This document shows positions 47,939-56,753 of a DNA stretch of 64,000 bases, piece after piece. Positions within the stretch are counted from its first letter, which is position 1. Each line of letters opens with the position of its first letter. Source of the DNA: Silicimonas sp. (GTDB lineage: Bacteria > Pseudomonadota > Alphaproteobacteria > Rhodobacterales > Rhodobacteraceae); contig JAJDZT010000119.1 of assembly GCA_022824525.1 (NCBI GenBank), positions 1 to 64,000 on the forward strand, read 5' to 3'. The position numbers and the translations under genes were made by a program. A model generated the notes under the pieces. The model saw only the letters and a list, made by a program, of their open reading frames with translations. It searched no databases and had not been told where the DNA came from.

Positions 47939-48646
47939 TCAAGCGAACAGTGTTCCCACATAGTAGGCGATGGCTGCAGCTACGCCGCCAATGGCAAGTG
48001 TTTCGAAGCCCGACCGCCACCAGGGCGCAAGTGACCAGCGGGATTTCAGTGCACCGACGCCGAAGAAGGTCAGACCGGTCATGGCGATGGACCATTGGAA
48101 TGCGTTGGGTGCGCTGACAAGCCATGGCAGCAGCGGGACCATGCCGGCTGCGAGGAATGCAAGAAACGTGGCCTGCGCCGCGCGCATCGGGTGCGGATCG
48201 ACGGGGGAGAGCCCGTACTCCTCGACGAGCATCATGTCGATCCACGTCGTGCGGTTTCGCGCGATGGCGTTGACGGCGGCGTCAAGCGTTTCGCCTTCGA
48301 GGCCTTTCTGAGACAGGATTTCGCGAAGCTCGGCCTTCTCGCCTTCCGGCGCAAGTGTGACATGGCGTTCTTCCACGGCGCGCAATCGCTTGGCGTCATC
48401 CAGTTCAGCCTTTGTCCCGGAGTAGTTTCCGGCGGCCATGGAAAACCCGTCGGCAAGGACATTGGCGATGCCAAGTGCGATGATCACCTTGGTCGAAAGT
48501 TCGGCACCAACGACGCCCGCGACGATGGCAAAGGTGGTCACCGCGCCGTCAATCGCCCCGTAGATTACGTCCCTCAGATGCGACGGCTTGTTGTTCTCAC
48601 TGATCCGACGTGCGATTTCTTCTGGCTCGTGTCCGTGTTCCAGCAT
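47939..48646 (-). CDS. VIT1/CCC1-family transporter
   Basis: 235 residues. RDVIYGAIDGAVTTFAIVAG (first membrane segment), IIALGIANVLADGFSMAAGNY and three C-terminal membrane segments fit the VIT1/CCC1 family of Fe/Mn exporters. A long cytoplasmic helical loop (LDDAKRLRAVEERHVTLAPEG) sits between. ATG chosen over a GTG 6 bp upstream because AGGAG is spaced correctly for the ATG. Confidence 0.88.
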   Translation of the reverse strand: MLEHGHEPEEIARRISENNKPSHLRDVIYGAIDGAVTTFAIVAGVVGAELSTKVIIALGIANVLADGFSMAAGNYSGTKAELDDAKRLRAVEERHVTLAPEGEKAELREILSQKGLEGETLDAAVNAIARNRTTWIDMMLVEEYGLSPVDPHPMRAAQATFLAFLAAGMVPLLPWLVSAPNAFQWSIAMTGLTFFGVGALKSRWSLAPWWRSGFETLAIGGVAAAIAYYVGTLFA

Positions 48647-48719
48647 GCGCACTCTCCTTTTCGGAGAACGCTACCCTTCCGGACGGAAAAGGAAAATGAT
48701 CTGGAGCAAGAGGACGGCG

Positions 48720-48989
48720 CTACTCGGTCGCGTCGAAGAACCGACTGATCATGGCAGTCATCGCAACGGCGATGAAAGCGATTTGAACCAGGATCCAGCC
48801 GAGATGAACGTTGCCGAAATTCGACGCTAGCAAAAGCGCGGCGGCGACGGTGTTACCGGCGAAAAATGCCAAACCGTCGCCACCAATCTTGCGCGAATTC
48901 AAGAGGATATGGACACCGATAAAAATCAGAACCCCAACACATCCGATCGCATGACTGGGCGAAAGGACCAGATACTCGTCAAACACCAC
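48720..48989 (-). CDS. CBU_0592-like small membrane protein
   Basis: 89 residues with about three membrane segments (AIGCVGVLIFIGVHILLNSR, FFAGNTVAAALLLASNF, WILVQIAFIAVAMTAMI). Matches the layout of small CBU_0592-like integral membrane proteins of unknown function. GTG start with AAGGGG upstream. Divergent from hemF. Confidence 0.6.
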   Translation of the reverse strand: MVFDEYLVLSPSHAIGCVGVLIFIGVHILLNSRKIGGDGLAFFAGNTVAAALLLASNFGNVHLGWILVQIAFIAVAMTAMISRFFDATE

Positions 48990-49308
48990 CGGCGACTACC
49001 CCTTTTGAAATGACGGCCCGCCCTTCAATGACAGCGGCGGGCCCGCCTTGTTACACACTCCCCCGGGAAGAAACGAGGTAGGCTTATCGTGCGATGATGG
49101 TCTCTGTTGTGCGAGTCGGCATTGCGCGTTTTCACGGTACATTCGCGTTTTCTCGCAAAAAGACCGGAATTGCGTCGGATCGCGGCGCCTGCACCCCCAA
49201 GTCACGCACAATGTCGGTGGGTTGAGTGCCGACACTGCGTCTGGCTGAGAATTCTATTTTGTTTCGCGGGGCGATGTGTCAACTTTGGTGGACATACGGA
49301 GGCCGCTC
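48990..49308. other. Intergenic region upstream of hemF
   Basis: 319 bases between the small membrane protein gene and hemF. It holds an 8-bp stem (GGCCCGCC/GGCGGGCC, 49015-49043) without a T run, and the hemF ribosome site. I see no clear Fnr, Irr or Fur-type site and no further gene. Confidence 0.45.
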
Positions 49309-50199
49309 ATGACGGAACAGTTCGACGACCGGAAATTACGGGCCAGTACCTGGTTTCGAAGCTTGCGCGACGAAATTGTCGCGGCGTTCGAGGCGCTTGA
49401 GGATAAACAAACCACTGTTCCGACCGGCGATCTTCCCGCCGGACGCTTCGAGGTTTCCGACACCAAGCGCACGGCGGAAGACGGGACTGATGCCGGTGGT
49501 GGCCTGATGAGCGTGATGCGGGGTGGCCGGGTGTTCGAGAAGGTCGGTGTCAATGTGTCGACCGTTTACGGCACGCTCGGCGAACGCGCGCAAAAGGCGA
49601 TGGCGGCGCGGGGCGTGCCCGGTATGGCCGAGGATCCGCGGTTCTGGGCCAGCGGGATCAGCCTTGTCGCTCACATGCAGAACCCACATGTTCCGGCCGT
49701 TCATATGAACACGCGGATGTTCTGGACCCCGCATGCCTGGTGGTTCGGCGGCGGCTCTGATCTGAACCCATGCATCGAATATGACGAGGACACGAGTGAT
49801 TTCCACGGCGTACAGAAAGCCCATTGCGACCTTCACGGTGAGGATATCTATCCGAAGCTGAAGGCGTGGGCTGACGAGTACTTTTTCGTGCCGCATCGCG
49901 GTCGCGCTCGTGGTGTCGGAGGCATATTCTACGATGACCGAAATACTGGCGATTGGGAGGCGGATTTCGCCTTCACGCAGGATGTGGGCCGTGCGTTCCT
50001 AAAGGCATATGTGCCGCTGGTCGAACGGCGCAGGGAAACTGCGTGGTCCGAGGCGGACAAGGATACTCAACTTATCCACAGGGGACTCTACGCGGAGTAT
50101 AACCTTGTCTACGATCGTGGAACGAAATTTGGTCTCGAGACGGGTCATGACGCCAATGCGGTTCTGATGAGCCTGCCGCCACTGGCAAAGTGGGTCTGA
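49309..50199 (+). CDS. hemF: Oxygen-dependent coproporphyrinogen III oxidase
   Basis: 296 residues. GGGLMSVMRGGRVFEKVGVN, FHMNTR-type segment (VHMNTRMFWTPHAWWFGGGSDLNP within 49691-49760), RGVGGIFYDD and EYNLVYDRGTKFGLETG are diagnostic. Oxidatively decarboxylates coproporphyrinogen III to protoporphyrinogen IX in aerobic haem and bacteriochlorophyll synthesis. GGAGG ribosome site at the chosen ATG. Confidence 0.97.
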   Translation: MTEQFDDRKLRASTWFRSLRDEIVAAFEALEDKQTTVPTGDLPAGRFEVSDTKRTAEDGTDAGGGLMSVMRGGRVFEKVGVNVSTVYGTLGERAQKAMAARGVPGMAEDPRFWASGISLVAHMQNPHVPAVHMNTRMFWTPHAWWFGGGSDLNPCIEYDEDTSDFHGVQKAHCDLHGEDIYPKLKAWADEYFFVPHRGRARGVGGIFYDDRNTGDWEADFAFTQDVGRAFLKAYVPLVERRRETAWSEADKDTQLIHRGLYAEYNLVYDRGTKFGLETGHDANAVLMSLPPLAKWV

Positions 50200-50201
50200 C
50201 G

Positions 50202-50504
50202 TCAGCCCACCGCGAAGGCGAAAATCACGCCGAAGATCACTAGGCCCAAGAGCCAAGGGACGGCCCAGTCCAGTCGGCTGCCTGACGGATTTTCGGCGAC
50301 ATCCTGTGCCGGTGGTTTCAGTGTTGGAAAGCTCCGGCTCAAAGGCATGGAAACGGTTTTCTGAGTACGTCTGTCGACGTTTGCGGGCGCAGGTGTTTCA
50401 AGGATTTGCTCACGTTTTCTGCGCGCATCTTCAAGACGCTCGTATAAATTTCCGACATTCCGTTCCGTCCGGACTTCCTCCGGAATATTCTTGTTTAACC
50501 CCAC
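50202..50504 (-). CDS. Small protein with C-terminal membrane anchor
   Basis: 100 residues; a polar, charged N-terminal part (NVGNLYERLEDARRKREQIL, likely helical) and a single C-terminal membrane helix (DWAVPWLLGLVIFGVIFAFA). GTG start with GGAG upstream. No family recognised. Its stop is 2 bp from the hemF stop (convergent). Confidence 0.6.
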   Translation of the reverse strand: MGLNKNIPEEVRTERNVGNLYERLEDARRKREQILETPAPANVDRRTQKTVSMPLSRSFPTLKPPAQDVAENPSGSRLDWAVPWLLGLVIFGVIFAFAVG

Positions 50505-50663
50505 TGCTCCAAACCTGACGTTACCGAAACTAAAGCATCATTAGGTTAGCAGGTTTTCGCTTAAAAACTACATTTTCCGAGAAGCGGCCCTAGCCCTCGG
50601 GAATGATATGAGAAATCCATTTGATCCACAGGACTGTCCCCAGAATCGCGGGGCCAAGCTGCG

Positions 50664-52001
50664 TCAGTCGACCGCCAGGCCGGATGGCACTTCACTTGGC
50701 CGCCCGAGCGGGCGATCCAACGCGGTCTGGCCGGTCAGGCTTTGCAGAAATGCGACAAGTGCCGCGACATCATCATCTGCGAGCGCGATGGGTTCGATAT
50801 CAAGTGCGCGGGCCTGACGTGCCATCTCGCGCGCATCGCTTTGCACGATGAAATCCGCGCGTTCCAACCATTCGGCGGCAGGCAGGCGAGCGTCCGAGCG
50901 TTGCCACGCGTTGCGCGAACCAATGGGATCCAGATGGTGGCGCACCATGGCTTCGAGCGTGGGAAACGCGCCGTTGTGACCATATGGCGACGTGAGCGCC
51001 ACGTTTCTGAGCATGGGGGTCCGAAACCGGTAGGCGTCTTCGAGGCGATCACTTTCCCCCATACGCCCAACGTCTCTGGGTTGGGGGTCGAAGCGACGGG
51101 TCTTGCCGGGTCCAAAGGCTGGGAGACCGAGTGCATGAAATTCCTGATCGCTTAGAAGCGGTCCGCTGTGACAGCTCGCGCAGCCGACCTCACCGTAGAA
51201 CAGGTCGAGGCCACGGGCGGCCTCTGCCGTGAGAGCCGCTTCGTCCCCGGCCAAATGCTTGTCGAACGGACTGTCGTGGTTTCGCCATTCCGTGCCGATG
51301 AACGCGGCAAGCGCATTCGCAATCTCGACAATGGTCACCTGCTCTGGCGCTTCAATGTGATCGAACGCGTCGACGAACAGCTCTCCGTATTCGGGGATGA
51401 TCCGCACACGCTTCGCAAGAATTGGCCACGCATTGTCGATACGGTCGTTTACCGCGCCTGAGACTTCGTTTTCTTCCGGGTCGCCCGCCATCTCGAAACG
51501 AGCCGTCAATGGGAACACGGCCTGTGCCGCGAGGATGGTTTCCAGACCCTGCGGCAGCCATTCCTCGGCCGGGGAGTTGAAGCCGTTTCCGTAGAGGTCC
51601 GAGGTTTCCAGCCGTCCGTCGTGGAACATCACGCGGATGTCCTTTGCGCCGAGGTTCCAGAGTGCCGGGGCATTGCGCGGGATGCGCTTGCGGATGCGAT
51701 CTTGTGCCGATTGACTGACACGCTTCGGGCCAAGCCCTTCGCCGCCTTCGCCGATGCCGAGGGAAAGCCCGTCCGTCCCGCCAAGATCGTGGTGGTGGCA
51801 GGTGCCGCAGGAGATGTTTCTGTTACCGCTCAGGATCTTGTCATAGAACAGAAGCTGGCCGAGCTTGGCTTGCGCCGCGTCAAATTGGATGAAATCGTTG
51901 TCCGTGAGCGGCTTTGGCAGAGCGGCGTCCGACCGCGGTGGTTCGACAGCAAAAGCCGGCAATGCAAGACACAGGGCAAAGATATGAAACAGACGATTCA
52001 T
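50664..52001 (-). CDS. Di-haem cytochrome c peroxidase/MauG-family protein
   Basis: 445 residues with a signal peptide (MNRLFHIFALCLALPAFAVE). Two c-type haem sites are visible: SCGTCHHHD and CASCHSG. Also RNAPALWNLGAKDIRVMFHDGR and TPMLRNVALTSPYGHNGAF, typical of the MauG/CcpA family. Reduces H2O2 or oxidises a protein or cofactor in the periplasm. The ATG is inside the coding region of a divergent gene: the two 5' ends overlap by 18 bp. Confidence 0.9.
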   Translation of the reverse strand: MNRLFHIFALCLALPAFAVEPPRSDAALPKPLTDNDFIQFDAAQAKLGQLLFYDKILSGNRNISCGTCHHHDLGGTDGLSLGIGEGGEGLGPKRVSQSAQDRIRKRIPRNAPALWNLGAKDIRVMFHDGRLETSDLYGNGFNSPAEEWLPQGLETILAAQAVFPLTARFEMAGDPEENEVSGAVNDRIDNAWPILAKRVRIIPEYGELFVDAFDHIEAPEQVTIVEIANALAAFIGTEWRNHDSPFDKHLAGDEAALTAEAARGLDLFYGEVGCASCHSGPLLSDQEFHALGLPAFGPGKTRRFDPQPRDVGRMGESDRLEDAYRFRTPMLRNVALTSPYGHNGAFPTLEAMVRHHLDPIGSRNAWQRSDARLPAAEWLERADFIVQSDAREMARQARALDIEPIALADDDVAALVAFLQSLTGQTALDRPLGRPSEVPSGLAVD

Positions 52002-52469
52002 GCTTTGATTTTGGCAGGTTGCATGGCCCTTGCAACCCCGGTTTTCGCGGAAATCGAGGAAGCGCGTGATCTGATGGAGGCCGGCCGTTTCGAGGAAGCA
52101 CGGGAGGCGCTTTTGCCTGCAGCGCGTTCGGGTAATGCGGATGCGGAGGAGTTGATCGGCGTGATGTATGCGCTTGGTCTTGGCGTCGAGCGTGATCCGG
52201 AACGCGCTTTCGAGTGGTATCTCAGGTCGTCGATGAAAGGGCACCCGGGGGCTCAGTCCGGCGTCGGTTGGTACTATGAAGTTGGGCTTGGAATGCCTGC
52301 GCCTGATCTGGTGCGGGCCTACATGTGGTACGCGTTGTCAGCCATTGGGGGAGACCCGGATGCTGCGATTTCGCTGGAGGAGGTCGTTAAGAAGATGACC
52401 CCGGAGGAGATCGCACGAGCACAGGTCTTGATCGATGACTACAAGCCTTGGATGTATCCTTTTCGTTGA
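51984..52469 (+). CDS. Secreted SEL1-repeat protein
   Basis: 161 residues with a signal peptide (MKQTIHALILAGCMALATPV, cleavage near VFAE). Three Sel1-like repeats follow (DAEELIGVMYALGLGVERDP, GAQSGVGWYYEVGLGM and AYMWYALSAIGGD). Such proteins mediate protein contacts in the periplasm. AGGGC upstream is a modest ribosome site. The gene starts inside the 5' end of the divergent peroxidase gene. Confidence 0.8.
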   Translation: MKQTIHALILAGCMALATPVFAEIEEARDLMEAGRFEEAREALLPAARSGNADAEELIGVMYALGLGVERDPERAFEWYLRSSMKGHPGAQSGVGWYYEVGLGMPAPDLVRAYMWYALSAIGGDPDAAISLEEVVKKMTPEEIARAQVLIDDYKPWMYPFR

Positions 52470-52496
52470 ACTCCACACCCGGCGGATCGCGCGAGC

Positions 52497-53192
52497 TTAT
52501 GCGGCAAGTTGTGTGGCAAAGCGTTTGAGTTCGCCGGTCTTCGGGTCGCGAATTGGTTCTGCCGAGTACTGCGCAATGTACGCACGCCTTGGGGCGTCGG
52601 TCGTGTTCGGACCCGAGCGGTGAAGTGTCACCGACGAAAAGGCGACCACTGATCCCGCGCCACATTCCATCGGTGTGCCGGTCTCGTCACCGAAGTAGCC
52701 ATTAAGCTCATTGGTGTCGTCCTGCCATTCATGCGGATCGATGCCGGATTGGGCGTCAATGTCGCGCGGCAGAAGGTAGACGCAGCCATTTGCTTCGGTC
52801 GTGTCGTCCAGGGCCATCCAGACCGTCACGTAGGGCAAGTGGTCGAAACCGACATAGGCGCTGTCCTGATGCCAGGCGAAACTGGCGCCGTTGCCCGCGC
52901 CTTTGACAACAAACTGCTCGTTGAAGAGGAAAGGTTCGGCTCCAAGGCAGCGCCGCGCAATATCCGCCATGGTTTGGCCAAGGACGAAGTTTTCGAGCGC
53001 CGGGAAATCACGATGCCGGTGGCGAAGGAACCGGCGGGCGTCGCCCAAGCCAATCGTGTGCATGCCTTCGCCGCCATCCTCTGCGGGCTCTGCCAGCAGA
53101 ACATCGCATGTTGTTCGCAGGGTTTCCAACTCGCCAGAAGAAAGCCCATTCTCGAAAATGGTGTAGCCGTTGCGACGGTAACTGTCAGTCAT
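52497..53192 (-). CDS. Phytanoyl-CoA dioxygenase (PhyH)-family protein
   Basis: 231 residues. The Fe(II) triad is visible: His and Asp in FAWHQDSAY and the distal His in VTLHRSGPN, with an Arg nearby (RRAYIAQY) to bind 2-oxoglutarate. Hydroxylates an unknown small molecule in the cytoplasm. Strong AAGGAGATAT ribosome site. Divergent from an AraC regulator, which probably controls it. Confidence 0.9.
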   Translation of the reverse strand: MTDSYRRNGYTIFENGLSSGELETLRTTCDVLLAEPAEDGGEGMHTIGLGDARRFLRHRHRDFPALENFVLGQTMADIARRCLGAEPFLFNEQFVVKGAGNGASFAWHQDSAYVGFDHLPYVTVWMALDDTTEANGCVYLLPRDIDAQSGIDPHEWQDDTNELNGYFGDETGTPMECGAGSVVAFSSVTLHRSGPNTTDAPRRAYIAQYSAEPIRDPKTGELKRFATQLAA

Positions 53193-53209
53193 GCCAATAT
53201 CTCCTTTCC

Positions 53210-53260
53210 TTGCATTAGACAGCATTATTGGGCCATGACTTTGCATATTATACTTTGCAT
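53210..53260. promoter_or_regulatory. TTGCAT direct repeats in the PhyH/AraC divergent promoter
   Basis: Between the divergent starts, TTGCAT occurs at 53210-53215, 53241-53246 and 53255-53260; the last two are part of a 9-bp direct repeat (ACTTTGCAT) spaced 14 bp. AraC-type activators bind direct repeats, so this is a candidate operator. The whole intergenic region is only 70 bp. Confidence 0.5.
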
Positions 53261-53262
53261 TT

Positions 53263-54075
53263 ATGGTCGATTTGATGCCGCATCCGCTTGTTGCACCGGA
53301 GCCGGGCGGATTGTGCTGGAAACGTTCCGACCGGCGGCGACCGGGGCGCGGTGCGGAAGCTCACCGGGAGTTGGTGGTGCTGCTCGGCTTGTCGGGGCGC
53401 GCGCGCTATCTGATGGATGGCGCGGTGCAGGAGTTGGAGAGGGGCGTGCTGCTCTGGGCCTTCTCAGGTCAGGCGCATGTCTTGCTGTCGGATGAGCCGG
53501 AATTCGATATGTGGGTGTTCCTGATTTCTGACCGTGTGCTGCCGACAGGCGAAGGCTCCGCGCTGCCCCCTGTGGCGTGGCACGAGGAGGGCGGCGTAGC
53601 CCCCCGGCGTCTGCAAGACAGCGCCTTGCGCGAACTCGATGGCACTGCAGAAGTCATTCGAAGCGAACCGTGCCCGGTTGCACGGCGCACGGGCTTGCGC
53701 TGGTGGCTCTACCGCGCCTGGGGTCACTGGCAAGCGGCTGCAGAGACGGCGACGCGGCGGGTCCATCCAGCCGTCGAACGCGCGGCGCGGATACTCAGAG
53801 CTTCACCCGAGACGGCTTTGCCGGAACTGGCGCGTGAAGCGGGACTGTCTCAAAGCAGGTTGGCGCGTGTTTTCAAGGCCGAAATCGGTGTGTCATTGGT
53901 CGATTTCCGGACGGATCAAAAATTGGAGCGGGTGGACAGCCTGATGCGCACCAAACGCACGACACTGACGACGGCGGCCTTGGATGCCGGCTTTGGGAGT
54001 TACTCGCAGTTCTTTCGTGTCTTTCAATCACGTCGTGGCGTGTCCCCACGGGTGTTTTTCCGAGAAAGAGCTTAG
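53263..54075 (+). CDS. AraC-family transcriptional regulator
   Basis: 270 residues. N-terminal cupin-like sensor (about 30-110), linker, and C-terminal AraC DNA-binding domain with two helix-turn-helix motifs (ALPELAREAGLSQSRLARVF and LTTAALDAGFGSYSQFFRVF). No clear ribosome site before the ATG, so the message may be leader-poor or start at a later Met. Likely regulates the divergent dioxygenase gene. Confidence 0.88.
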   Translation: MVDLMPHPLVAPEPGGLCWKRSDRRRPGRGAEAHRELVVLLGLSGRARYLMDGAVQELERGVLLWAFSGQAHVLLSDEPEFDMWVFLISDRVLPTGEGSALPPVAWHEEGGVAPRRLQDSALRELDGTAEVIRSEPCPVARRTGLRWWLYRAWGHWQAAAETATRRVHPAVERAARILRASPETALPELAREAGLSQSRLARVFKAEIGVSLVDFRTDQKLERVDSLMRTKRTTLTTAALDAGFGSYSQFFRVFQSRRGVSPRVFFRERA

Positions 54076-54107
54076 ACGACGGCGTTTTTTCAGAATGCCG
54101 TTGCCGC

Positions 54108-54136
54108 AAAAAAAACGGGCGCCCGAAGGCGCTCGT
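54108..54136 (-). terminator. Rho-independent terminator of the TRAP operon
   Basis: A 9-bp stem with one mismatch (ACGAGCGCC, TTCG loop, GGCGCCCGT) is followed on the minus strand by eight T residues. It lies 20 bases after the dctP stop; a stable TTCG tetraloop adds confidence. Confidence 0.92.
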
Positions 54137-54156
54137 TCTGTTGTATTCATCGAAGA

Positions 54157-55221
54157 TCAGTTCAATTCGTTGGCGCGGATCGCGTCCAATTCGGCTTCTG
54201 CCTCGGCCACCGCTTCCGTCAGTGCGTTGAAGATTTCTTCGCCGCCGTCAACGTTGCTTTTGAACCAGTCAAACACTGGAGCAGCAGCTTCCTTGAGGGC
54301 CTGCTTTTCGGCCGGTGTCGGAACGTAGATGTCACCGCCACCTGCTGCGAAGTCCTGATACGCCTGGATCGACTTCCGCTTCGGGGATGCGAATGTCGCC
54401 TGCTGAAGCTGGTAGAAACCGTCAAGCACCACGCGACGCAGGTCTTCCGGCATGGACATGAACTTCTCGTTGTTCATGAACCAGAGCGCGCCCATGTAGG
54501 CATGGCCATCAAGCGTGATGTACTGAAGGCCCGCATCCGGGAACTTCATGCCCATGATGTCGGTGATGCCGTTCTTGGAGCCTTCGACAACGCCGGTCTG
54601 GAACGAGGTGAAGAGTTCCGGCCACGGGATCGGCGTCGGTGCGGCACCCAGTGCTTTCACCAACTCTTGCGGAAGGTCGGCGACGACGGTCCGGATCTTT
54701 AGGCCTTCCATGTCGGCAGGCGAGGTGATGCGCTTCTGCGTGTTGGCGAAGTTGCGCCAGCCGCCGGTGTTTCCGATCGTCATCAGACGAACGGCGCCAC
54801 CGCTGGTTTCTTTCACCATTTCCTGCATCTTGGTGACAAAGGGCGATCCGTTGGCCAGAGCCATTTCTGCCACGCGGTCATCCGCCATCAGGTAAGGCAG
54901 GTCGAGAACCTGAACGAAGGGGAAGACGTTTGCGGTGCCGCCCGAGGTCTGGATGACGACGTCGATGTTTCCGTCAGCCACACCGGCGAGGCATTCCGAC
55001 CCGTTCGAGCAAAGCTGCGTGCCGATGAAAAGCTCAACTGCGATTGCGCCGTTGGATGCCTGTTCGACATGGTTCTTGAAGACAATGAGGCCATCATAGT
55101 CTTCGTCGTTCTCGTTCGAGTTGGCGGTTGCGCGCAGCGTGAAGTCCTGCGCTTGCGCCGCAAGGGCAGAGCCCGCCAGCATGGTCGCCACCATGAGCGA
55201 TTTGGTTAGTCCTTTCAGCAT
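54157..55221 (-). CDS. dctP: TRAP transporter substrate-binding protein
   Basis: 354 residues with a signal peptide (MLKGLTKSLMVATMLAGSAL, cleavage near AQAQDF). DctP-family features: FKNHVEQASNGAIAVELFIG, GLKIRTV with the substrate-carboxylate arginine, and TSFQTGVVEGSKNGI. Captures an organic acid in the periplasm for the DctQM permease. Genomic context (oxalyl-CoA genes) suggests oxalate or a related dicarboxylate, not proven. Last gene of the operon. Confidence 0.93.
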   Translation of the reverse strand: MLKGLTKSLMVATMLAGSALAAQAQDFTLRATANSNENDEDYDGLIVFKNHVEQASNGAIAVELFIGTQLCSNGSECLAGVADGNIDVVIQTSGGTANVFPFVQVLDLPYLMADDRVAEMALANGSPFVTKMQEMVKETSGGAVRLMTIGNTGGWRNFANTQKRITSPADMEGLKIRTVVADLPQELVKALGAAPTPIPWPELFTSFQTGVVEGSKNGITDIMGMKFPDAGLQYITLDGHAYMGALWFMNNEKFMSMPEDLRRVVLDGFYQLQQATFASPKRKSIQAYQDFAAGGGDIYVPTPAEKQALKEAAAPVFDWFKSNVDGGEEIFNALTEAVAEAEAELDAIRANELN

Positions 55222-55253
55222 GTCTTACTCCCTGTTGGACATTATTGAGTTGG

Positions 55254-56747
55254 TTATTCAACGAATCCCGTCAGGCGTGGGATCGTCATGGATATTGCCG
55301 GGAAATATGTGATCAGGAAGATCACCAGGATCTCGACGGCGAGGAAAGGCAGGATGGCCTTGGCGATTGTCTCGACTTTCTCTTTCGAGACGGAGGACGC
55401 CACAAATAACACGAGCCCCATGGGCGGCGTCGCGAGGCCGACAGTCAGGTTCACGCTCATGATGATGGCGAAGTGGACCGGGTGGACACCGATATCGGTG
55501 AAGATCGGTCCGAGGATTGGCCCGAGAATGATGATTGCGGGGCCAGCATCGAGGAACATCCCCACGATGAACAGAAGGATGTTGATGAGGAACAGGAGAA
55601 CATAAGGATTCTCCGACAGGCTGAGAATGTACTCTGCCAATATCTGCGGTGCATATGACAGGGACACGACGGTTTTGAACGCCATGGCCGCGCCGACGAG
55701 GAGCAGCACCACGGCGGATGTCATTGCGGAACGGCTGAGGACTTCGGGCAAGTCCTTCAGTGTCATCGTGTTAAGGACGAAGAAGGCGACAATGATCGCG
55801 TAGAAGACGGCGACGGCTGCGGCTTCCGTTGGCGTGAAGACACCGAGGAGAATGCCGCCCAAGATCAGGATCGGGGTTTGAAGCGGCACGACAGCCCGCT
55901 TGGTCACCGTGCGGAAGTCCGGGTCGACCGTCTTGCGGAGGCCTATGAGCAGGAAATGCGCGGCTATGACGCCGACAATGAACGTACCCCAAACGATGGC
56001 CGCGCTGGCGTCATCTCCGCTCGCAATGCCGGTTGTGCCGCGCAGGATCGCGAAGAACACCCAGCCGAGGTTAAGGCGGAGCAGCACGAAGCTTGCCCAG
56101 TGTTCTTTTGCCGTAAGTTCCTGGCCCTTCTTGACGATCCGTTCGGCCTTGGGAAGGTCGTAGCGGTTCGCGAGAAGCCGTACGACAAGCATCAGGCCGA
56201 GACCGACCATGATGCCGGGCACAATGCCTGCGAGGAAAAGCGCGGCGACGCTTTCGCCCATGACATAGGCGTAGATGATCATGATGCCCGAGGGCGGTAT
56301 GATGGGTCCGATGACCGAGCTTGCCGCCGTCACCGCTGCCGCGAAACGGCGGGTATAGCCTTGGCGCTCCATTGCCGGGATCAGCATGGAACCAAGCGCG
56401 GATGTGTCGGCCACGGCGGATCCCGAAAGGCCTGCGAAAAGCATCGAGGACAGGATGTTCACATGGGCGAGGCCGCCGCGCAGATGTCCCATCAAGGCTT
56501 GGGAGAACTCAACGAGGCGCTCAGTGATGCCGCCCTTGTTCATCAGTTCGCCCGCCAGCATGAAGAACGGAATGGCCATCAGCGGAAAGCTGTCCATACC
56601 GTTGTAAACGTTGCGGTAGAGAAGCGTGATGTCCTTTTCCTGACCGCTCATCCAAAGAAGGATGCCCGGGGCGGCGAGCAGGCCGAAGAAGACCGGCAGG
56701 CCGATCATCAGGAAAATCAGAAAGACGGGGAGGAACCAGATCAGCAT
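55254..56747 (-). CDS. dctM: TRAP transporter large permease
   Basis: 497 residues, about 12 membrane segments; DctM signatures FPLMAIPFFMLAGELMNKGG, SGSAVADTSALGSMLIPAM, IIPPSGIMIIYAYV, and NLTVGLATPPMGLVLFVASS. It carries the substrate with Na+. The cytoplasmic loop (YDLPKAERIVKKGQELTAKE) and about 60 extra residues make it longer than typical (about 430), hinting at a loop insertion between segments. Confidence 0.94.
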   Translation of the reverse strand: MLIWFLPVFLIFLMIGLPVFFGLLAAPGILLWMSGQEKDITLLYRNVYNGMDSFPLMAIPFFMLAGELMNKGGITERLVEFSQALMGHLRGGLAHVNILSSMLFAGLSGSAVADTSALGSMLIPAMERQGYTRRFAAAVTAASSVIGPIIPPSGIMIIYAYVMGESVAALFLAGIVPGIMVGLGLMLVVRLLANRYDLPKAERIVKKGQELTAKEHWASFVLLRLNLGWVFFAILRGTTGIASGDDASAAIVWGTFIVGVIAAHFLLIGLRKTVDPDFRTVTKRAVVPLQTPILILGGILLGVFTPTEAAAVAVFYAIIVAFFVLNTMTLKDLPEVLSRSAMTSAVVLLLVGAAMAFKTVVSLSYAPQILAEYILSLSENPYVLLFLINILLFIVGMFLDAGPAIIILGPILGPIFTDIGVHPVHFAIIMSVNLTVGLATPPMGLVLFVASSVSKEKVETIAKAILPFLAVEILVIFLITYFPAISMTIPRLTGFVE

Positions 56748-56753
56748 CTCTCG

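Noticed and set aside
47018-48034. Long plus-strand frames opposite ileS, including 338 codons
   Set aside because: High GC at third codon positions of ileS creates long spurious antisense frames; no family features.
49015-49043. GC-rich hairpin considered as a terminator
   Set aside because: No T tract on either strand and it precedes, not follows, the neighbouring gene starts; function left open.
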